From Bacillota bacterium (GTDB lineage: Bacteria > Bacillota > Clostridia > Lachnospirales > CAG-274): DNA of 64,000 bases. Under the pieces are notes generated by a model. The model was not told the origin of the DNA. It saw nothing but the letters and a program-made list of their open reading frames with translations, and searched no databases. A program made the position numbers and the translations under genes. Below are positions 33,655 through 42,935 of the stretch, in pieces. The stretch covers positions 1-64,000 of the forward strand of contig JAFYGI010000004.1 of the NCBI GenBank assembly GCA_017543265.1, given 5' to 3'. How positions within the stretch are numbered: position 1 is the first letter of the stretch; each line of letters opens with the position of its first letter.

Positions 33655-34362
33655 TTATTCTTCGGGGACCTCGATCTCCGGTATAGTCGCCAGTACAGGC
33701 AGATCCTCAAACAGGTTTCTGAGCTGCTCCTCGTCCTTGATACGGGTGTCGAGAAGCTCCATAAGTATAACTATGCCCGCGCTCAGCAGAAAACCGAGCA
33801 TAAGGCCGAGGATCGTGTTTTTCAAAATATTGGGTGACGAGGGAGCAGTCGGCTCCAACGGACGGTCGATTATCTTAATGGAACCACCGTCTACTATATT
33901 CGTCATCTTGCCGGGTGCGACCTCAAGCAGGGCGTTTGAAATAAGCACGGCCTCCTTGGGATTGGGGGAAACGACCGATATCTTCATCAAGGGCGTTTCG
34001 TCCACCGCTGCGGCCGATATCATGCTTTTTAATGTATCAAGCTCGTAGGGGACACCCGATACCTCCTTTACCTCCTCAATGATGGCGTTGCTTTTAAGCA
34101 TTTCCACAAAAACCGTGGCCATCATGCTGGATGCGGAGATCTCGTTTGTTTCTATATTATTGGATATAACATTCTGACTGCTGTTAACATATATGGTAGA
34201 CTTGGCCTCGTACATGGGCGTCACGGCAAACTTGCTGTAGAAAAACGCGAAAGCACCCAACATAAGCGTAACAGCCACTATCATCCAAAGCCTTGCGAGC
34301 AGTGCGTCAAGCAACTGTTTAAGGTCTATTTCTATTTCCTGTTCGTTCATAGTCTTCTCCAT
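33655..34362 (-). CDS. Tyrosine-kinase modulator / chain-length determinant (CpsC/YwqC-like, Wzz)
   Basis: A 235-residue membrane protein with two transmembrane helices (WMIVAVTLMLGAFAFFY near 32-48; ILGLMLGFLLSAGIVILME near 190-208) flanking an extracellular Wzz-type domain, and the Pro-rich motif PLEPTAPSSPN before the second helix. The short cytosolic C-terminus activates the partner kinase. It is first in the module. Homologues control polysaccharide chain length. Confidence 0.92.
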   Translation of the reverse strand: MEKTMNEQEIEIDLKQLLDALLARLWMIVAVTLMLGAFAFFYSKFAVTPMYEAKSTIYVNSSQNVISNNIETNEISASSMMATVFVEMLKSNAIIEEVKEVSGVPYELDTLKSMISAAAVDETPLMKISVVSPNPKEAVLISNALLEVAPGKMTNIVDGGSIKIIDRPLEPTAPSSPNILKNTILGLMLGFLLSAGIVILMELLDTRIKDEEQLRNLFEDLPVLATIPEIEVPEE

Positions 34363-34461
34363 TTAATATTTACTACGATTTATTATACAACAAAATAAAC
34401 GAAAATGCAAGGGGAATTTTTATATTTTTAACACAAAATTTATATATGAAAAAATGCCTTG

Positions 34462-35091
34462 TTACGGAAAAAACTGTCCTTCGGCGGGAATGCCCATGCC
34501 GAGTGTATCGGGCACCTTGCCCGCGTATACCGTGTCCGCAAGCATTATTTTCCTTTTTATTACCGTACTGCTGCAAACAAGGGGGCTGTAAGCCTCTGCC
34601 CCGGCCTGCATATTTATAAACAGGCGAAAAGATACCTGATTTATACCCACGCTTTTTACCTCTGTGTCATAATCTGCCTCCGCACCGCCCGTACAGCGTA
34701 TTTTCACCCTTACACGGGGGCCGATGTCGGCAAGAAGGGGCAGACCCGTAAGTGTGCCGAGCTTTACATACACCGTGTTTTCGCTGCTGTTGAGTGCCTG
34801 TGAAAGATATTTGGCGCTAAGGGCGCAAAAACGGTTTACCGCCATGCTGTCTGCGGCAATGGAGCTTATCTGTCCGCTGCCGTCGTGCGTTACGGTGCAG
34901 AACGCGCCCGCATCATGTCCAAGCTCGTCGGCGGCACGGTTCACGGCCTCGTCCATACGCTCGTTCACATAGGTCACCGTCAGGTTTTTGCTTACTTCAA
35001 GCGCGGGCGGCAGTATAAAGCGGCTGTACATTACACATAAAAGCACCGTAAATACGGCGGCGGCAAGGATAAAACGCAGTTTTTTCGGCAT
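34462..35091 (-). CDS. yunB: Sporulation protein YunB-like
   Basis: A 209-residue protein with an N-terminal transmembrane helix and the YunB pattern (VTYVNERMDEAVNRA, VYVKLGTLTGLPLLADIGPRVRVKI, VGINQVSFRLFINMQ). In Bacillus, YunB is made in the mother cell and is needed for full sporulation and germination; its biochemistry is unknown. It is monocistronic, with ~100 bases to the tyrosine-kinase unit. It is one of several sporulation markers in the window. Confidence 0.82.
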   Translation of the reverse strand: MPKKLRFILAAAVFTVLLCVMYSRFILPPALEVSKNLTVTYVNERMDEAVNRAADELGHDAGAFCTVTHDGSGQISSIAADSMAVNRFCALSAKYLSQALNSSENTVYVKLGTLTGLPLLADIGPRVRVKIRCTGGAEADYDTEVKSVGINQVSFRLFINMQAGAEAYSPLVCSSTVIKRKIMLADTVYAGKVPDTLGMGIPAEGQFFP

Positions 35092-35323
35092 TGCGACATC
35101 ACTTTCTTTTTCTGCTATAATAAAGCCTATAAAAATTTTTTAAAATTATGCTTTATTATTTTGATAATATTTGGTATAATTATATGGTAAACTATAAGCG
35201 GGGAGAAAATATGCTTTCCCGACCCTATTGGTTTAACGCCGCAAAAGTGCATATCATGCGAGGACTGCGTTTTTTCCCGCAACGGCGTTTATATTTACAG
35301 ATAACTGAAAAGGAGCTTATAAT

Positions 35324-38029
35324 ATGGATAAAAAAAGCGATCCGAAGCCTGCGGCAAATTCAAAACGGCCGCAGAAAAAAACGGAACAGCCGCAGGGCAG
35401 CGCCGCACGGACACAAAAAAGTGCGGAAAAGCCAAAGCCCAAGGCTAAAACGGGCAGCCATGCCAAAAACAAAAATCGCCTGAAGCCGGAGGCAAGACCG
35501 TTTACGCAGATGATGCGCGGCATCTTTGCGCTGTGCTTTGTGCTGGCGACGGTGGTTCTGGCGGCAGGTGCGGGCGTGTATATCGCCATAATAAAAAGTG
35601 CCCCCGCGATGGAGCTGGTAGCCATAGAGCCGACGACATACACCTCCATAATCTACGACAGCAGCGGAAACGAGCTGGACAGACTGCACGGCGACGAAAA
35701 CCGCGAGTATGCCACTCTTGACAAAATACCCGAGGATCTTCGCCATGCCTTTGTCGCGATAGAGGATGCGCGTTTTTACGAGCATGACGGCGTGGATATG
35801 CGCGGTTTTGCGCGCGCGGCGTTTATGACGCTCAGCGGAAAAGACCTGCAGGGCGGTTCCACGCTTACCCAGCAGCTTATAAAAAACAATGTTACCAAAA
35901 TGACGCACAATACTGCCGTTACAAAGATACAGGAGCAGTATCTTGCCGAGAATTACGAGCGTGAGCTGACGGAAAAGCTCGGCAGCAAGGAAGCGGCCAA
36001 AAATTATATTTTGGAGCTTTACCTTAATACAATAGGTCTCGGTCACGGATATAACGGCGTTCAGGCTGCGGCTCTGGGCTACTTCGGCAAAAATGTCGAG
36101 GATCTTACCCTTTCGGAATGTGCCGTTATAGCGGCAATAACCAACAACCCGAGCCTGTATTCCCCCCGCTCCAATCCGGAGGGCAGCAAAAACCGCCAGA
36201 CCATTATCCTTAATTATATGTGCGATCAGGGCTATATCACCGCGCAGCAGCGTGATGAGGCTCTTGCCGACGATGTATTTTCAAGGGTAAAGGCAAGCGA
36301 TGCAGGCATACAGCTTGAGGACGATACGTCAAATGTACACAGCTATTTTATAGATGCGCTTTTTGACCAGGTATCGCAGGATCTTCAAAACAAGTACAAT
36401 ATGACGGCTACACAGGCCAATTATATACTGTATAACGGCGGCCTTGAAATAACGGCTACCGTGGATACGCGCATACAGGCCATACTTGACAAGGAATATG
36501 CCGATAACAGCAATTTCCCGAGTCCGTATTACGGCGTGGATGCAAATTATGTCATTTCTATAGTAAATAATGCGACGGGCGAACAGATAAACCCGTCAAA
36601 CAGCAAGTTCTTCACCAATTATGACGATGCGCAGGCGTGGACGGCACAGCTTAAAAAGCAGTACGAGGACAACCTTACGCCCGATCAGGAGATACTTGCG
36701 GACAAGGCGACCTTTACGGTGCAGCCCCAGTCGGCAATGGTGGTGCTGGACTACCGCACGGGCGAGATAAAGGCCATTGCGGGCGGCCGCGGCGAAAAGA
36801 AGGTAAACCGTGCCTTTGACCGCGCAACGGATGCCGTAAGACAGCCGGGTTCGGTTTTCAAGGTGCTTGCGGCTTATGCGGCAAACATCGACACGGGTAC
36901 GCTTACCGCATCGAGTATGATACGCGACGAGCCTTTCAGCATCGGCAACGGCCCCAAAAAGTACACACCCAAAAACTGGTGGGGCGACAGCTACCGCGGC
37001 GACTGCTCCGTCAGAACGGCTATAAGGGATTCTATGAATATCCTTGCAGTCAAGGCTATCGTCAGCCCCAAGGACGTTGACGGCGGTGTGGGTGTCGGCA
37101 TAGATACGGCCTACGATTATCTGCTCAACTTCGGCTTTACCACACTTGAGGACGATAACCATGCCGCTACGGCGCTGGGCGGTCTTACAAACGGTGTAAA
37201 GCAGACAGAGGTCTGCGCTGCCTACGGCACCATAGCAAACGGCGGCGAATACAGAAGACCCATGTTTTATTCCATGGTAAAGGATCACAGCGGCAATGTG
37301 CTGCTTGAAAACAACTCCGAGCCCAGACAGGTGCTCTCCACGGGTGCTGCCTATGTGCTTACCGATATCATGCGTGATGTTGTTAAAAGCGGTACGGGTA
37401 CCGAGGCCAAGTTCAGGAACAGCCAGATGCCCGTTGTTGGCAAGACAGGTACCACCACAAACTCAAAGGACCTTACCTTTGTGGGTTATACGCCTTATTA
37501 TGCGGCAAGTATCTGGCTGGGTTACGACCGCTATGACGATACGGTCAAAAACATGAACAGCATCAACCAGCACGCACATCTTACCCTTTGGCGCAAATGT
37601 ATGGAGGAGATACATCAGGGTCTGGAGGTAAAGGACTTTGAAGTACCCGATGACGTTGTCAAGCTTCAGGTGTGCAAGCGCTCCGGTATGAGGGCAAACA
37701 GCGGCTGTGCGGCTTACGAAGAGGTCTTTGTAAAGGGCACGGAGCCGGATTACTGTAAAAACCATTGGCAGTATTCAAGCTATGACGAAAACGGCGAAAA
37801 GGTGGATGAGGACGGAGAGTCCGATGAAAATACCAACGACAGCGGCGGTGAACGTGAGGAAGATACGGATACCGACAGCGACAGCGGCGGCGAAGAATAC
37901 GATGACAATGACGATGATGACGGCGGCGAAAGCTATGATAACGACGACGGCGAGGTGGGCTACGACAGCAGCGTGGACTACTCGGATGACGGCGGAGAGG
38001 ATATCATAGTTGAGCCCGTAGTCGAATAA
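35324..38029 (+). CDS. Class A penicillin-binding protein (PBP1A-like) with acidic C-terminal tail
   Basis: A 901-residue bifunctional peptidoglycan synthase. It has a basic cytosolic N-terminus (~60 residues of Lys/Pro/Gln), one transmembrane helix (~65-90), a GT51 glycosyltransferase (EDARFYEHDGVDMRGF, GGSTLTQQLIKN) and a transpeptidase with active-site motifs SVFK (in RQPGSVFK), SMN and KTGTT. The last ~80 residues are a run of Asp, Glu, Gly and Ser ending in a YDSSVDYSDD pattern. The ATG follows AAAAGGAG. A leader of ~130 bases with two hairpin-forming stretches precedes it, and it ends in a terminator. Confidence 0.95.
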   Translation: MDKKSDPKPAANSKRPQKKTEQPQGSAARTQKSAEKPKPKAKTGSHAKNKNRLKPEARPFTQMMRGIFALCFVLATVVLAAGAGVYIAIIKSAPAMELVAIEPTTYTSIIYDSSGNELDRLHGDENREYATLDKIPEDLRHAFVAIEDARFYEHDGVDMRGFARAAFMTLSGKDLQGGSTLTQQLIKNNVTKMTHNTAVTKIQEQYLAENYERELTEKLGSKEAAKNYILELYLNTIGLGHGYNGVQAAALGYFGKNVEDLTLSECAVIAAITNNPSLYSPRSNPEGSKNRQTIILNYMCDQGYITAQQRDEALADDVFSRVKASDAGIQLEDDTSNVHSYFIDALFDQVSQDLQNKYNMTATQANYILYNGGLEITATVDTRIQAILDKEYADNSNFPSPYYGVDANYVISIVNNATGEQINPSNSKFFTNYDDAQAWTAQLKKQYEDNLTPDQEILADKATFTVQPQSAMVVLDYRTGEIKAIAGGRGEKKVNRAFDRATDAVRQPGSVFKVLAAYAANIDTGTLTASSMIRDEPFSIGNGPKKYTPKNWWGDSYRGDCSVRTAIRDSMNILAVKAIVSPKDVDGGVGVGIDTAYDYLLNFGFTTLEDDNHAATALGGLTNGVKQTEVCAAYGTIANGGEYRRPMFYSMVKDHSGNVLLENNSEPRQVLSTGAAYVLTDIMRDVVKSGTGTEAKFRNSQMPVVGKTGTTTNSKDLTFVGYTPYYAASIWLGYDRYDDTVKNMNSINQHAHLTLWRKCMEEIHQGLEVKDFEVPDDVVKLQVCKRSGMRANSGCAAYEEVFVKGTEPDYCKNHWQYSSYDENGEKVDEDGESDENTNDSGGEREEDTDTDSDSGGEEYDDNDDDDGGESYDNDDGEVGYDSSVDYSDDGGEDIIVEPVVE

Positions 38030-38036
38030 AAAAATG

Positions 38037-38075
38037 GCCGCCAAAGGGTTTATGCCTTTTGGCGGCTTGCTTTTT
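38037..38075 (+). terminator. Terminator after the PBP1A gene
   Basis: GCCGCCAAAGG, short loop, CCTTTTGGCGGC, then a T-rich run, eight bases past the stop. Confidence 0.9.
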
Positions 38076-38086
38076 GCAAAAAAAGA

Positions 38087-38110
38087 ACGGCTCATAGAGC
38101 CGTTTTTTTA
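38087..38110. terminator. Bidirectional hairpin, terminator of the ferredoxin gene
   Basis: ACGGCTC-ATA-GAGCCGT with T runs on both strands; it serves the ferredoxin gene on the minus strand and backs up the PBP terminator. Confidence 0.88.
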
Positions 38111-38115
38111 ATAAA

Positions 38116-38286
38116 TTAAGCCTCTGAGGGTGCACCAACGGGACAGACACCTGCACAAGAACCGCAGGATACGCACTCGTCAGCGTTGATAACGTACTTA
38201 CCATCGCCTTCGGAAATACAACCAACAGGACATTCACCTGCACAAGCACCGCAGGAAATACAATCATCACTAATTACATATGCCAT
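38116..38286 (-). CDS. Clostridial-type 2[4Fe-4S] ferredoxin
   Basis: A 56-residue protein with two cluster motifs, CISCGACAGECP and CVSCGSCAGVCP, each giving three cysteines to one cluster and a fourth to the other. This is the classic low-potential electron carrier of anaerobes. AGGAGG lies before the ATG. The promoter is TTGCTA (38380-38375), 17 bases, TACAAT (38357-38352) on the minus strand. It is monocistronic, as is common. Codons are those of a highly expressed gene. Confidence 0.96.
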   Translation of the reverse strand: MAYVISDDCISCGACAGECPVGCISEGDGKYVINADECVSCGSCAGVCPVGAPSEA

Positions 38287-38351
38287 AACAAGCACCTCCT
38301 AAAAAAATAAAGATCAAAGGTTTTTACACCCTTGCTTTTGTTTACAACTAC

Positions 38352-38380
38352 ATTGTACTATACTTTTTTAAAAATAGCAA
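38352..38380 (-). promoter_or_regulatory. Ferredoxin promoter
   Basis: Minus strand TTGCTA, 17-base spacer, TACAAT, about 65 bases before the ferredoxin ATG. Confidence 0.7.
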
Positions 38381-38440
38381 GACAAATTTCACAAAAAACA
38401 AAAAAATCGAAAAAAGGCGGGAAATAATAGGCTTATTCTG

Positions 38441-38469
38441 TTGACTTGCACCGTGAAATTATATATAAT
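38441..38469 (+). promoter_or_regulatory. tldD-tldE promoter
   Basis: TTGACT, 17-base spacer, TATAAT, then AAAGGAGG shortly before the tldD ATG. Confidence 0.88.
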
Positions 38470-38504
38470 TTACTCGGTAAAAACAACAAAAAAGGAGGAG
38501 TAAA

Positions 38505-39884
38505 ATGTTTGACATAGATCTTGCAAACGATATTCTTACCCTTGCTATGGACAAGGGTGCGGATTTTGCGGAAATTTTTGCGGAGCATAACACAAAAAAC
38601 AGCATCAGCCTTATAAACGGCAGGGTAGAAAAGGCATCGGGCGGTATAGATCACGGCATGGGTCTGCGTCTTTTCAAGGGCGAGAGGGTCATTTATATCT
38701 ATACAAACGATACCGACAGGGAAAACCTGCTGAAAATGACAAGGGATGCGGCTGCGGGCTGCGGCGAAAAATGCGGGGAGGCCGTGCGCATAATAAATGC
38801 GGATAAGTGCGAAACACCGCATAAAGTAATTATTTCGCCGGAAAAGGCCGACAAAAAGCCGACAGTACAAAAGCTTAAGCTGGCCGACGAGGCCGCAAGG
38901 CGCTACTCGCCCCTTGTTACGCAGACCTCTGTGGGCTGCACGGACAGCGTGCAGAGGGTGTTTATCGCCAATTCCGAGGGACTTTGCAAAACTGACGAGA
39001 GGACAAGAACGAGGGTCTCCGTCTATGCGGTGGCAAGCAGCGACACGGAAAAGCAGACGGGATATTTCGGCCCGGGTGCGCTGTGCGGTACGGAGTTTTT
39101 CGACAGCTTCGATCCGGAGGCTGTCGGCACGGAGGCGGCACGCTCCGCCGTTACCATGCTGAAGGCGGATAACTGCCCCGGCGGCGTTATGCCCGTTATA
39201 ATAGGCAACGGTTTTGGCGGCGTTATCTTCCACGAGGCCTGCGGACACGGTCTGGAGGCTGCGGCGGTAAGCAAAAATGCGTCGGTCTTTGCAAACAAAA
39301 TGCAATGCCGCATAGCGTCTCCCCTTATTACGGCAATAGACGACGGCACCATAACAAACCAATGGGGAAGCATTTATATAGATGACGAGGGCGAATACGG
39401 CAGAAAGAACGTCCTTATAGAAAACGGCATTTTAAAGGGCTATATGGTCGACAGGTACAACGGTGCGCGTATGGGCATCGGTGCAACGGGCTCGTCAAGG
39501 CGGCAAAGTTACCGCTTTGTGCCTACATCGCGTATGACCAACACCTATATCGCGGCGGGTGAAAGCACCCCCGAGGAGATAATTTCGGCCACGGAGCACG
39601 GCCTTTATGCAAAATACATGGGCGGCGGCTCGGTCAATCCCGCAACGGGCGAGTTTAACTTTGCCGTGAACGAGGCTTATATAGTGCGCGGCGGCAAAAT
39701 ATGCGAGCCCGTGCGCGGTGCCACCCTGATAGGCAAGGGTGCCGAAGTGCTTATGGATATTGATATGGTGGGCAGCGATCTGAAGCTTGCCGAGGGTATG
39801 TGCGGCGCATCGAGCGGCAGTATACCCGTATGTGTGGGACAGCCCACGCTCAGGGTAAAAACTATAACGGTGGGAGGCAGATAA
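38505..39884 (+). CDS. tldD: TldD-like metalloprotease subunit
   Basis: A 459-residue TldD with the zinc motif HEACGHGLE and the downstream cysteine-containing loop of the family. TldD and TldE form a heterodimer that degrades unfolded peptides and, in some bacteria, matures peptide natural products or degrades the CcdA antitoxin. TldD carries the active site. The tldE partner starts two bases after the stop. No precursor peptide or other RiPP gene was seen nearby, so a general proteolytic role is likelier. Confidence 0.93.
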   Translation: MFDIDLANDILTLAMDKGADFAEIFAEHNTKNSISLINGRVEKASGGIDHGMGLRLFKGERVIYIYTNDTDRENLLKMTRDAAAGCGEKCGEAVRIINADKCETPHKVIISPEKADKKPTVQKLKLADEAARRYSPLVTQTSVGCTDSVQRVFIANSEGLCKTDERTRTRVSVYAVASSDTEKQTGYFGPGALCGTEFFDSFDPEAVGTEAARSAVTMLKADNCPGGVMPVIIGNGFGGVIFHEACGHGLEAAAVSKNASVFANKMQCRIASPLITAIDDGTITNQWGSIYIDDEGEYGRKNVLIENGILKGYMVDRYNGARMGIGATGSSRRQSYRFVPTSRMTNTYIAAGESTPEEIISATEHGLYAKYMGGGSVNPATGEFNFAVNEAYIVRGGKICEPVRGATLIGKGAEVLMDIDMVGSDLKLAEGMCGASSGSIPVCVGQPTLRVKTITVGGR

Positions 39885-39885
39885 A

Positions 39886-41235
39886 ATGAAGTCGATAGAA
39901 AAGTTCAAGGCGAAATTGCTGGATGCGGCCGTTAAAAAGGGCTTTGAAAACGCCGAGTTCTATTATCAGAGCAGCAGGACGCGCAAAATAAACGTGTTTG
40001 GCGGTAAAACGGAAAAATATCAGGACAGCAGCGTTGGCGGCTATTCGTTCAGAGGCCTGTACGGCGGTCACATGGGATATTTTTACAGCGAGAGCATTGA
40101 CGAAAACGAGATAGATACGGTGCTTGAAAACGCAAAAAACAACGCCCTTCTTATAGAAAGCGAGGATACGGAGCTTATCTATGACGGCAGGGATGCGGTC
40201 TACACCATGCCAAAGACCTACGACCCGTCGCTTGAAACGCTGAGTGTGCAGGAAATGACGGATTATGCGCTCGGGCTTGAACGTGCGGCCTATGCTGCGG
40301 ACGAGCGTGTGAAGAATGTGCTTGCAAGCACCATATCGGCGGGCGAAAGCTATATATCCATAGGAAATACCTATGGTCTTGATGTGAGCGAAAGGTCAAA
40401 TTATGCCTTTGGCTTTGCGGACTGTGTTGCCGAGGAAAACGGCATGGCAAAGGAAAACGGCGAATTTGCCTTTTACACAAGCAAGGATATGCTCGACCCC
40501 GAAGCTGTGGCAGCTGCGGCCGTGAAAAAGACCGTTGCCATGCTCGGCGCAGACAGCGTAGATACGGGAGTTTATGATGTTATAATACGCAGCACGGCGC
40601 TTGCCGATCTGCTGGATTGCTTTATAGGCTGCTTTTACGGGGAAAATGTGCAAAAGGGCTTTTCCCTGCTGGGCGGCAGACTGGGCGAGAAAATAGCGGC
40701 AGACAGCATAACCCTGGTAGATGATCCTTTTATGAAGGATGGGCTTTCGACAACGGGCTTTGACAGCGAGGGCGTGCCCACAAGGGTAAACACTCTTATA
40801 GAAAACGGTGTTTTAAAGATGTTTCTGCACAACCTTAAATCGGCTGCGGCAGCGGGCGAACAGCCTACGGGCAACGGCTTCAAGCAGTCGTTCAAGGGCA
40901 CGGTCGGCATTTCTGCGACAAATCTTTATATCAAGGGCGGCGACAAGACCGAGGAGGAGCTTTGCGGCATTATGCAAAACGGCCTTATTATCACGGAATT
41001 AAGCGGTCTTCATGCGGGCGCAAACAGCGTTTCGGGTGATTTTTCGCTGCTGGCATCGGGCTTTTTGGTGCGTGACGGCCGCATAGTCTCACCCGTGGAG
41101 CAGATAACGGCTGCGGATAATTTCTTTGCGCTGCTCGGCAAAACGGCTGCCGTCGGAAACAACGTAAGGTTCAATTCGGGCGCGGTAGGCGCTCCGTCGG
41201 TGCTGTTTAAGGGTGTCAGCATAGCGGGGAAGTAA
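39886..41235 (+). CDS. pmbA: TldE/PmbA-like protease partner subunit
   Basis: A 449-residue PmbA/TldE homologue (ISIGNTYGLDVSERSNYAFGFADCVAEENG, DGLSTTGFDSEGVPTRVNTLIENGVLKMFLHN). It lacks the HExxH motif, as expected for the non-catalytic half of the TldD-TldE complex, which feeds extended peptides to TldD. Two-base spacing to tldD shows translational coupling. It is followed by an AT-rich perfect hairpin terminator. Confidence 0.93.
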   Translation: MKSIEKFKAKLLDAAVKKGFENAEFYYQSSRTRKINVFGGKTEKYQDSSVGGYSFRGLYGGHMGYFYSESIDENEIDTVLENAKNNALLIESEDTELIYDGRDAVYTMPKTYDPSLETLSVQEMTDYALGLERAAYAADERVKNVLASTISAGESYISIGNTYGLDVSERSNYAFGFADCVAEENGMAKENGEFAFYTSKDMLDPEAVAAAAVKKTVAMLGADSVDTGVYDVIIRSTALADLLDCFIGCFYGENVQKGFSLLGGRLGEKIAADSITLVDDPFMKDGLSTTGFDSEGVPTRVNTLIENGVLKMFLHNLKSAAAAGEQPTGNGFKQSFKGTVGISATNLYIKGGDKTEEELCGIMQNGLIITELSGLHAGANSVSGDFSLLASGFLVRDGRIVSPVEQITAADNFFALLGKTAAVGNNVRFNSGAVGAPSVLFKGVSIAGK

Positions 41236-41291
41236 AACCTACCAAAATTTTAACAAAGTTTCGTTTATAAATTGTATAATTTTTCAGACAC

Positions 41292-41344
41292 AACTATATC
41301 TTGTTGTTTTAGATAAAAAAATAACAAGATATAGTTATTTTTTT
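41292..41344 (+). terminator. Terminator after pmbA
   Basis: A 14-base perfect inverted repeat (AACTATATCTTGTT / AACAAGATATAGTT) followed by seven T residues. Confidence 0.88.
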
Positions 41345-41427
41345 GCCCAAAATAATTTTATACCTGCGGGGGCAATTTAAAAAAAACCTTGTAATTTTTA
41401 TTGTTTTGTATTAAAATATCCATGAAG

Positions 41428-41500
41428 TGGTTTGAAAAGCATTGGAAATGGAACATTGTGGTTTGAAATGGTTTATTTTCCGATTTTTGGTTCAAAATGG
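41428..41500 (+). promoter_or_regulatory. MraZ-type operator: TGG repeats at ten-base spacing
   Basis: TGG occurs at 41449, 41459 and 41469, then at 41488 and 41498, with extra copies at 41428 and 41443. MraZ is known to bind short G-rich direct repeats spaced one helical turn apart before its own gene. The array lies 30-100 bases upstream of mraZ, so autoregulation of the division cluster is likely. Confidence 0.7.
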
Positions 41501-41531
41501 TTATCTAAGGCCGCTTTAAGCAGGTGATCTA

Positions 41532-41963
41532 ATGTTTAAGGGCGAATTTTCCCACACAATCGATGCCAAAGGGCGAATTATCATACCGGCTAAGTACCGC
41601 GAGGAACTTGGTCTTAAATGCGTTATTTCAAAGGGCAGGGACGGCGCACTTAACATTTACACCAACAGCACATGGGAGAAGTTTGACGAAAAATTCAGTC
41701 AGATGCCCCAGTCGGACCCAAAAATAAGACGGTACATCCGTGATTTTTACGGCAATGCCTCCGATTTGGAGCCCGATAACAACGGCCGTGTCATGATACC
41801 GCAAAAATTAAAGGATTATGCGGGGCTTAAAAAAGATGTGGTAACTATAGGCGCATTTGACCACCTGGAGATATGGGATGCCGACAATTACTACAGCTAT
41901 GTTGAAAACAACGAATACAGCGAGGAAGAAACGGCAGATGTATTGGCGCAGTACGGTCTGTAA
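41532..41963 (+). CDS. mraZ: Transcriptional regulator MraZ
   Basis: A 143-residue protein with two AbrB-like halves (GEFSHTIDAKGRIIIPAKYRE and the second copy around NNGRVMIPQKLKDYAGL). It represses the division and wall cluster that follows and is its usual first gene. Order here: mraZ, rsmH, ftsL, PBP2. A repeat array matching its operator lies upstream. The cluster ends after PBP2, without mraY, murD or ftsW, which must lie elsewhere. Confidence 0.96.
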   Translation: MFKGEFSHTIDAKGRIIIPAKYREELGLKCVISKGRDGALNIYTNSTWEKFDEKFSQMPQSDPKIRRYIRDFYGNASDLEPDNNGRVMIPQKLKDYAGLKKDVVTIGAFDHLEIWDADNYYSYVENNEYSEEETADVLAQYGL

Positions 41964-41978
41964 GAAAAGGTGAAGGCA

Positions 41979-42911
41979 TTGGAATTCAAGCATATATCCG
42001 TGCTGCTTGACGAATGTATAAGCGGCCTTGACATTAAAAAGGGCGGTATCTATGTGGACGGCACCCTGGGCGGCGGCGGACACAGCCTGCATATAGCCCG
42101 GGCGCTTGGCGGTACGGGCAGGCTTATAGGCGTGGATCAGGACAGCAATGCCATTGCGGCCGCAAAAAAAAGGCTGGAGGCCTTTGACAACGTAACATAT
42201 GTACACAAGAATTTTTCACAGATAGATGAGATAGCCCAGGAGCTGGGAATTGACAGTATCAATGGAATATTACTGGATCTCGGAGTATCCTCACATCAGC
42301 TGGATGAAGCGGACAGGGGCTTTTCTTATCAACATGACGCACCGCTTGATATGCGCATGGACGTAAGAAAAAGCCTGTCTGCTTATTCGGTTGTAAATAC
42401 TTATCCGCAGGACGAGCTTTACCGCATTATCCGCGACTACGGCGAGGAAAGATGGGCAAAGCGCATAGCGGAATTTATAGTATCCGAGCGCCTTAAAAAA
42501 CCTATACAAACAACATTCGATCTGGTCGGCGTGATAAAAAAGGCCGTGCCAAAGGGTGCAAGGTCGGACGGCCCGCACCCCGCAAAGAGGACATTTCAGG
42601 CTATCCGCATAGAGGTAAACGGCGAGCTTGACATACTTGAGGAAACAATAAAGAAAATGACGGCTCTGCTGGCACCCGGCGGCAGACTTTGTATAATAAC
42701 CTTCCACTCGCTGGAGGACAGGATAGTAAAAAACACATTCAGGCAGCTGGAAGACCCCTGCACTTGTCCGCGGGACTTCCCTGTATGCGTTTGCGGCAAA
42801 AAACCGCAGATAAAAATAATAACGCGAAAGCCGATACTCCCCGGCGAGGAGGAGCTTGCGGCAAATAAGCGTTCACACAGCGCAAAACTGCGCATAGCGG
42901 AAAAATTGTAA
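41979..42911 (+). CDS. rsmH: 16S rRNA (cytosine1402-N4)-methyltransferase RsmH
   Basis: A ~310-residue SAM methyltransferase ([40 protein letters not shown], [16 protein letters not shown] region, [12 protein letters not shown]). Two starts are possible: GTG 41970 and TTG 41979. TTG is preferred because AAAAGGTG lies eight bases before it and homologues begin MEFKH. It follows mraZ by 15 bases in the dcw order common to Firmicutes. Confidence 0.95.
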   Translation: MEFKHISVLLDECISGLDIKKGGIYVDGTLGGGGHSLHIARALGGTGRLIGVDQDSNAIAAAKKRLEAFDNVTYVHKNFSQIDEIAQELGIDSINGILLDLGVSSHQLDEADRGFSYQHDAPLDMRMDVRKSLSAYSVVNTYPQDELYRIIRDYGEERWAKRIAEFIVSERLKKPIQTTFDLVGVIKKAVPKGARSDGPHPAKRTFQAIRIEVNGELDILEETIKKMTALLAPGGRLCIITFHSLEDRIVKNTFRQLEDPCTCPRDFPVCVCGKKPQIKIITRKPILPGEEELAANKRSHSAKLRIAEKL

Positions 42912-42935
42912 CATCGGCACAAAGGAGGGAGCAGG

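Noticed and set aside
35148..35483. Plus-strand frame starting before the PBP1A gene
   Set aside because: It overlaps the PBP1A N-terminus in another frame and becomes a basic low-complexity string; the region is more likely an untranslated leader.
38004..38270. Minus-strand frame overlapping the ferredoxin
   Set aside because: Out-of-frame shadow; the real gene is the 56-residue ferredoxin with eight cluster cysteines at 38116-38286.
38505..41235. RiPP biosynthesis cluster suggested by tldD-pmbA
   Set aside because: No precursor peptide, radical-SAM or cyclodehydratase gene is present in the surrounding region.
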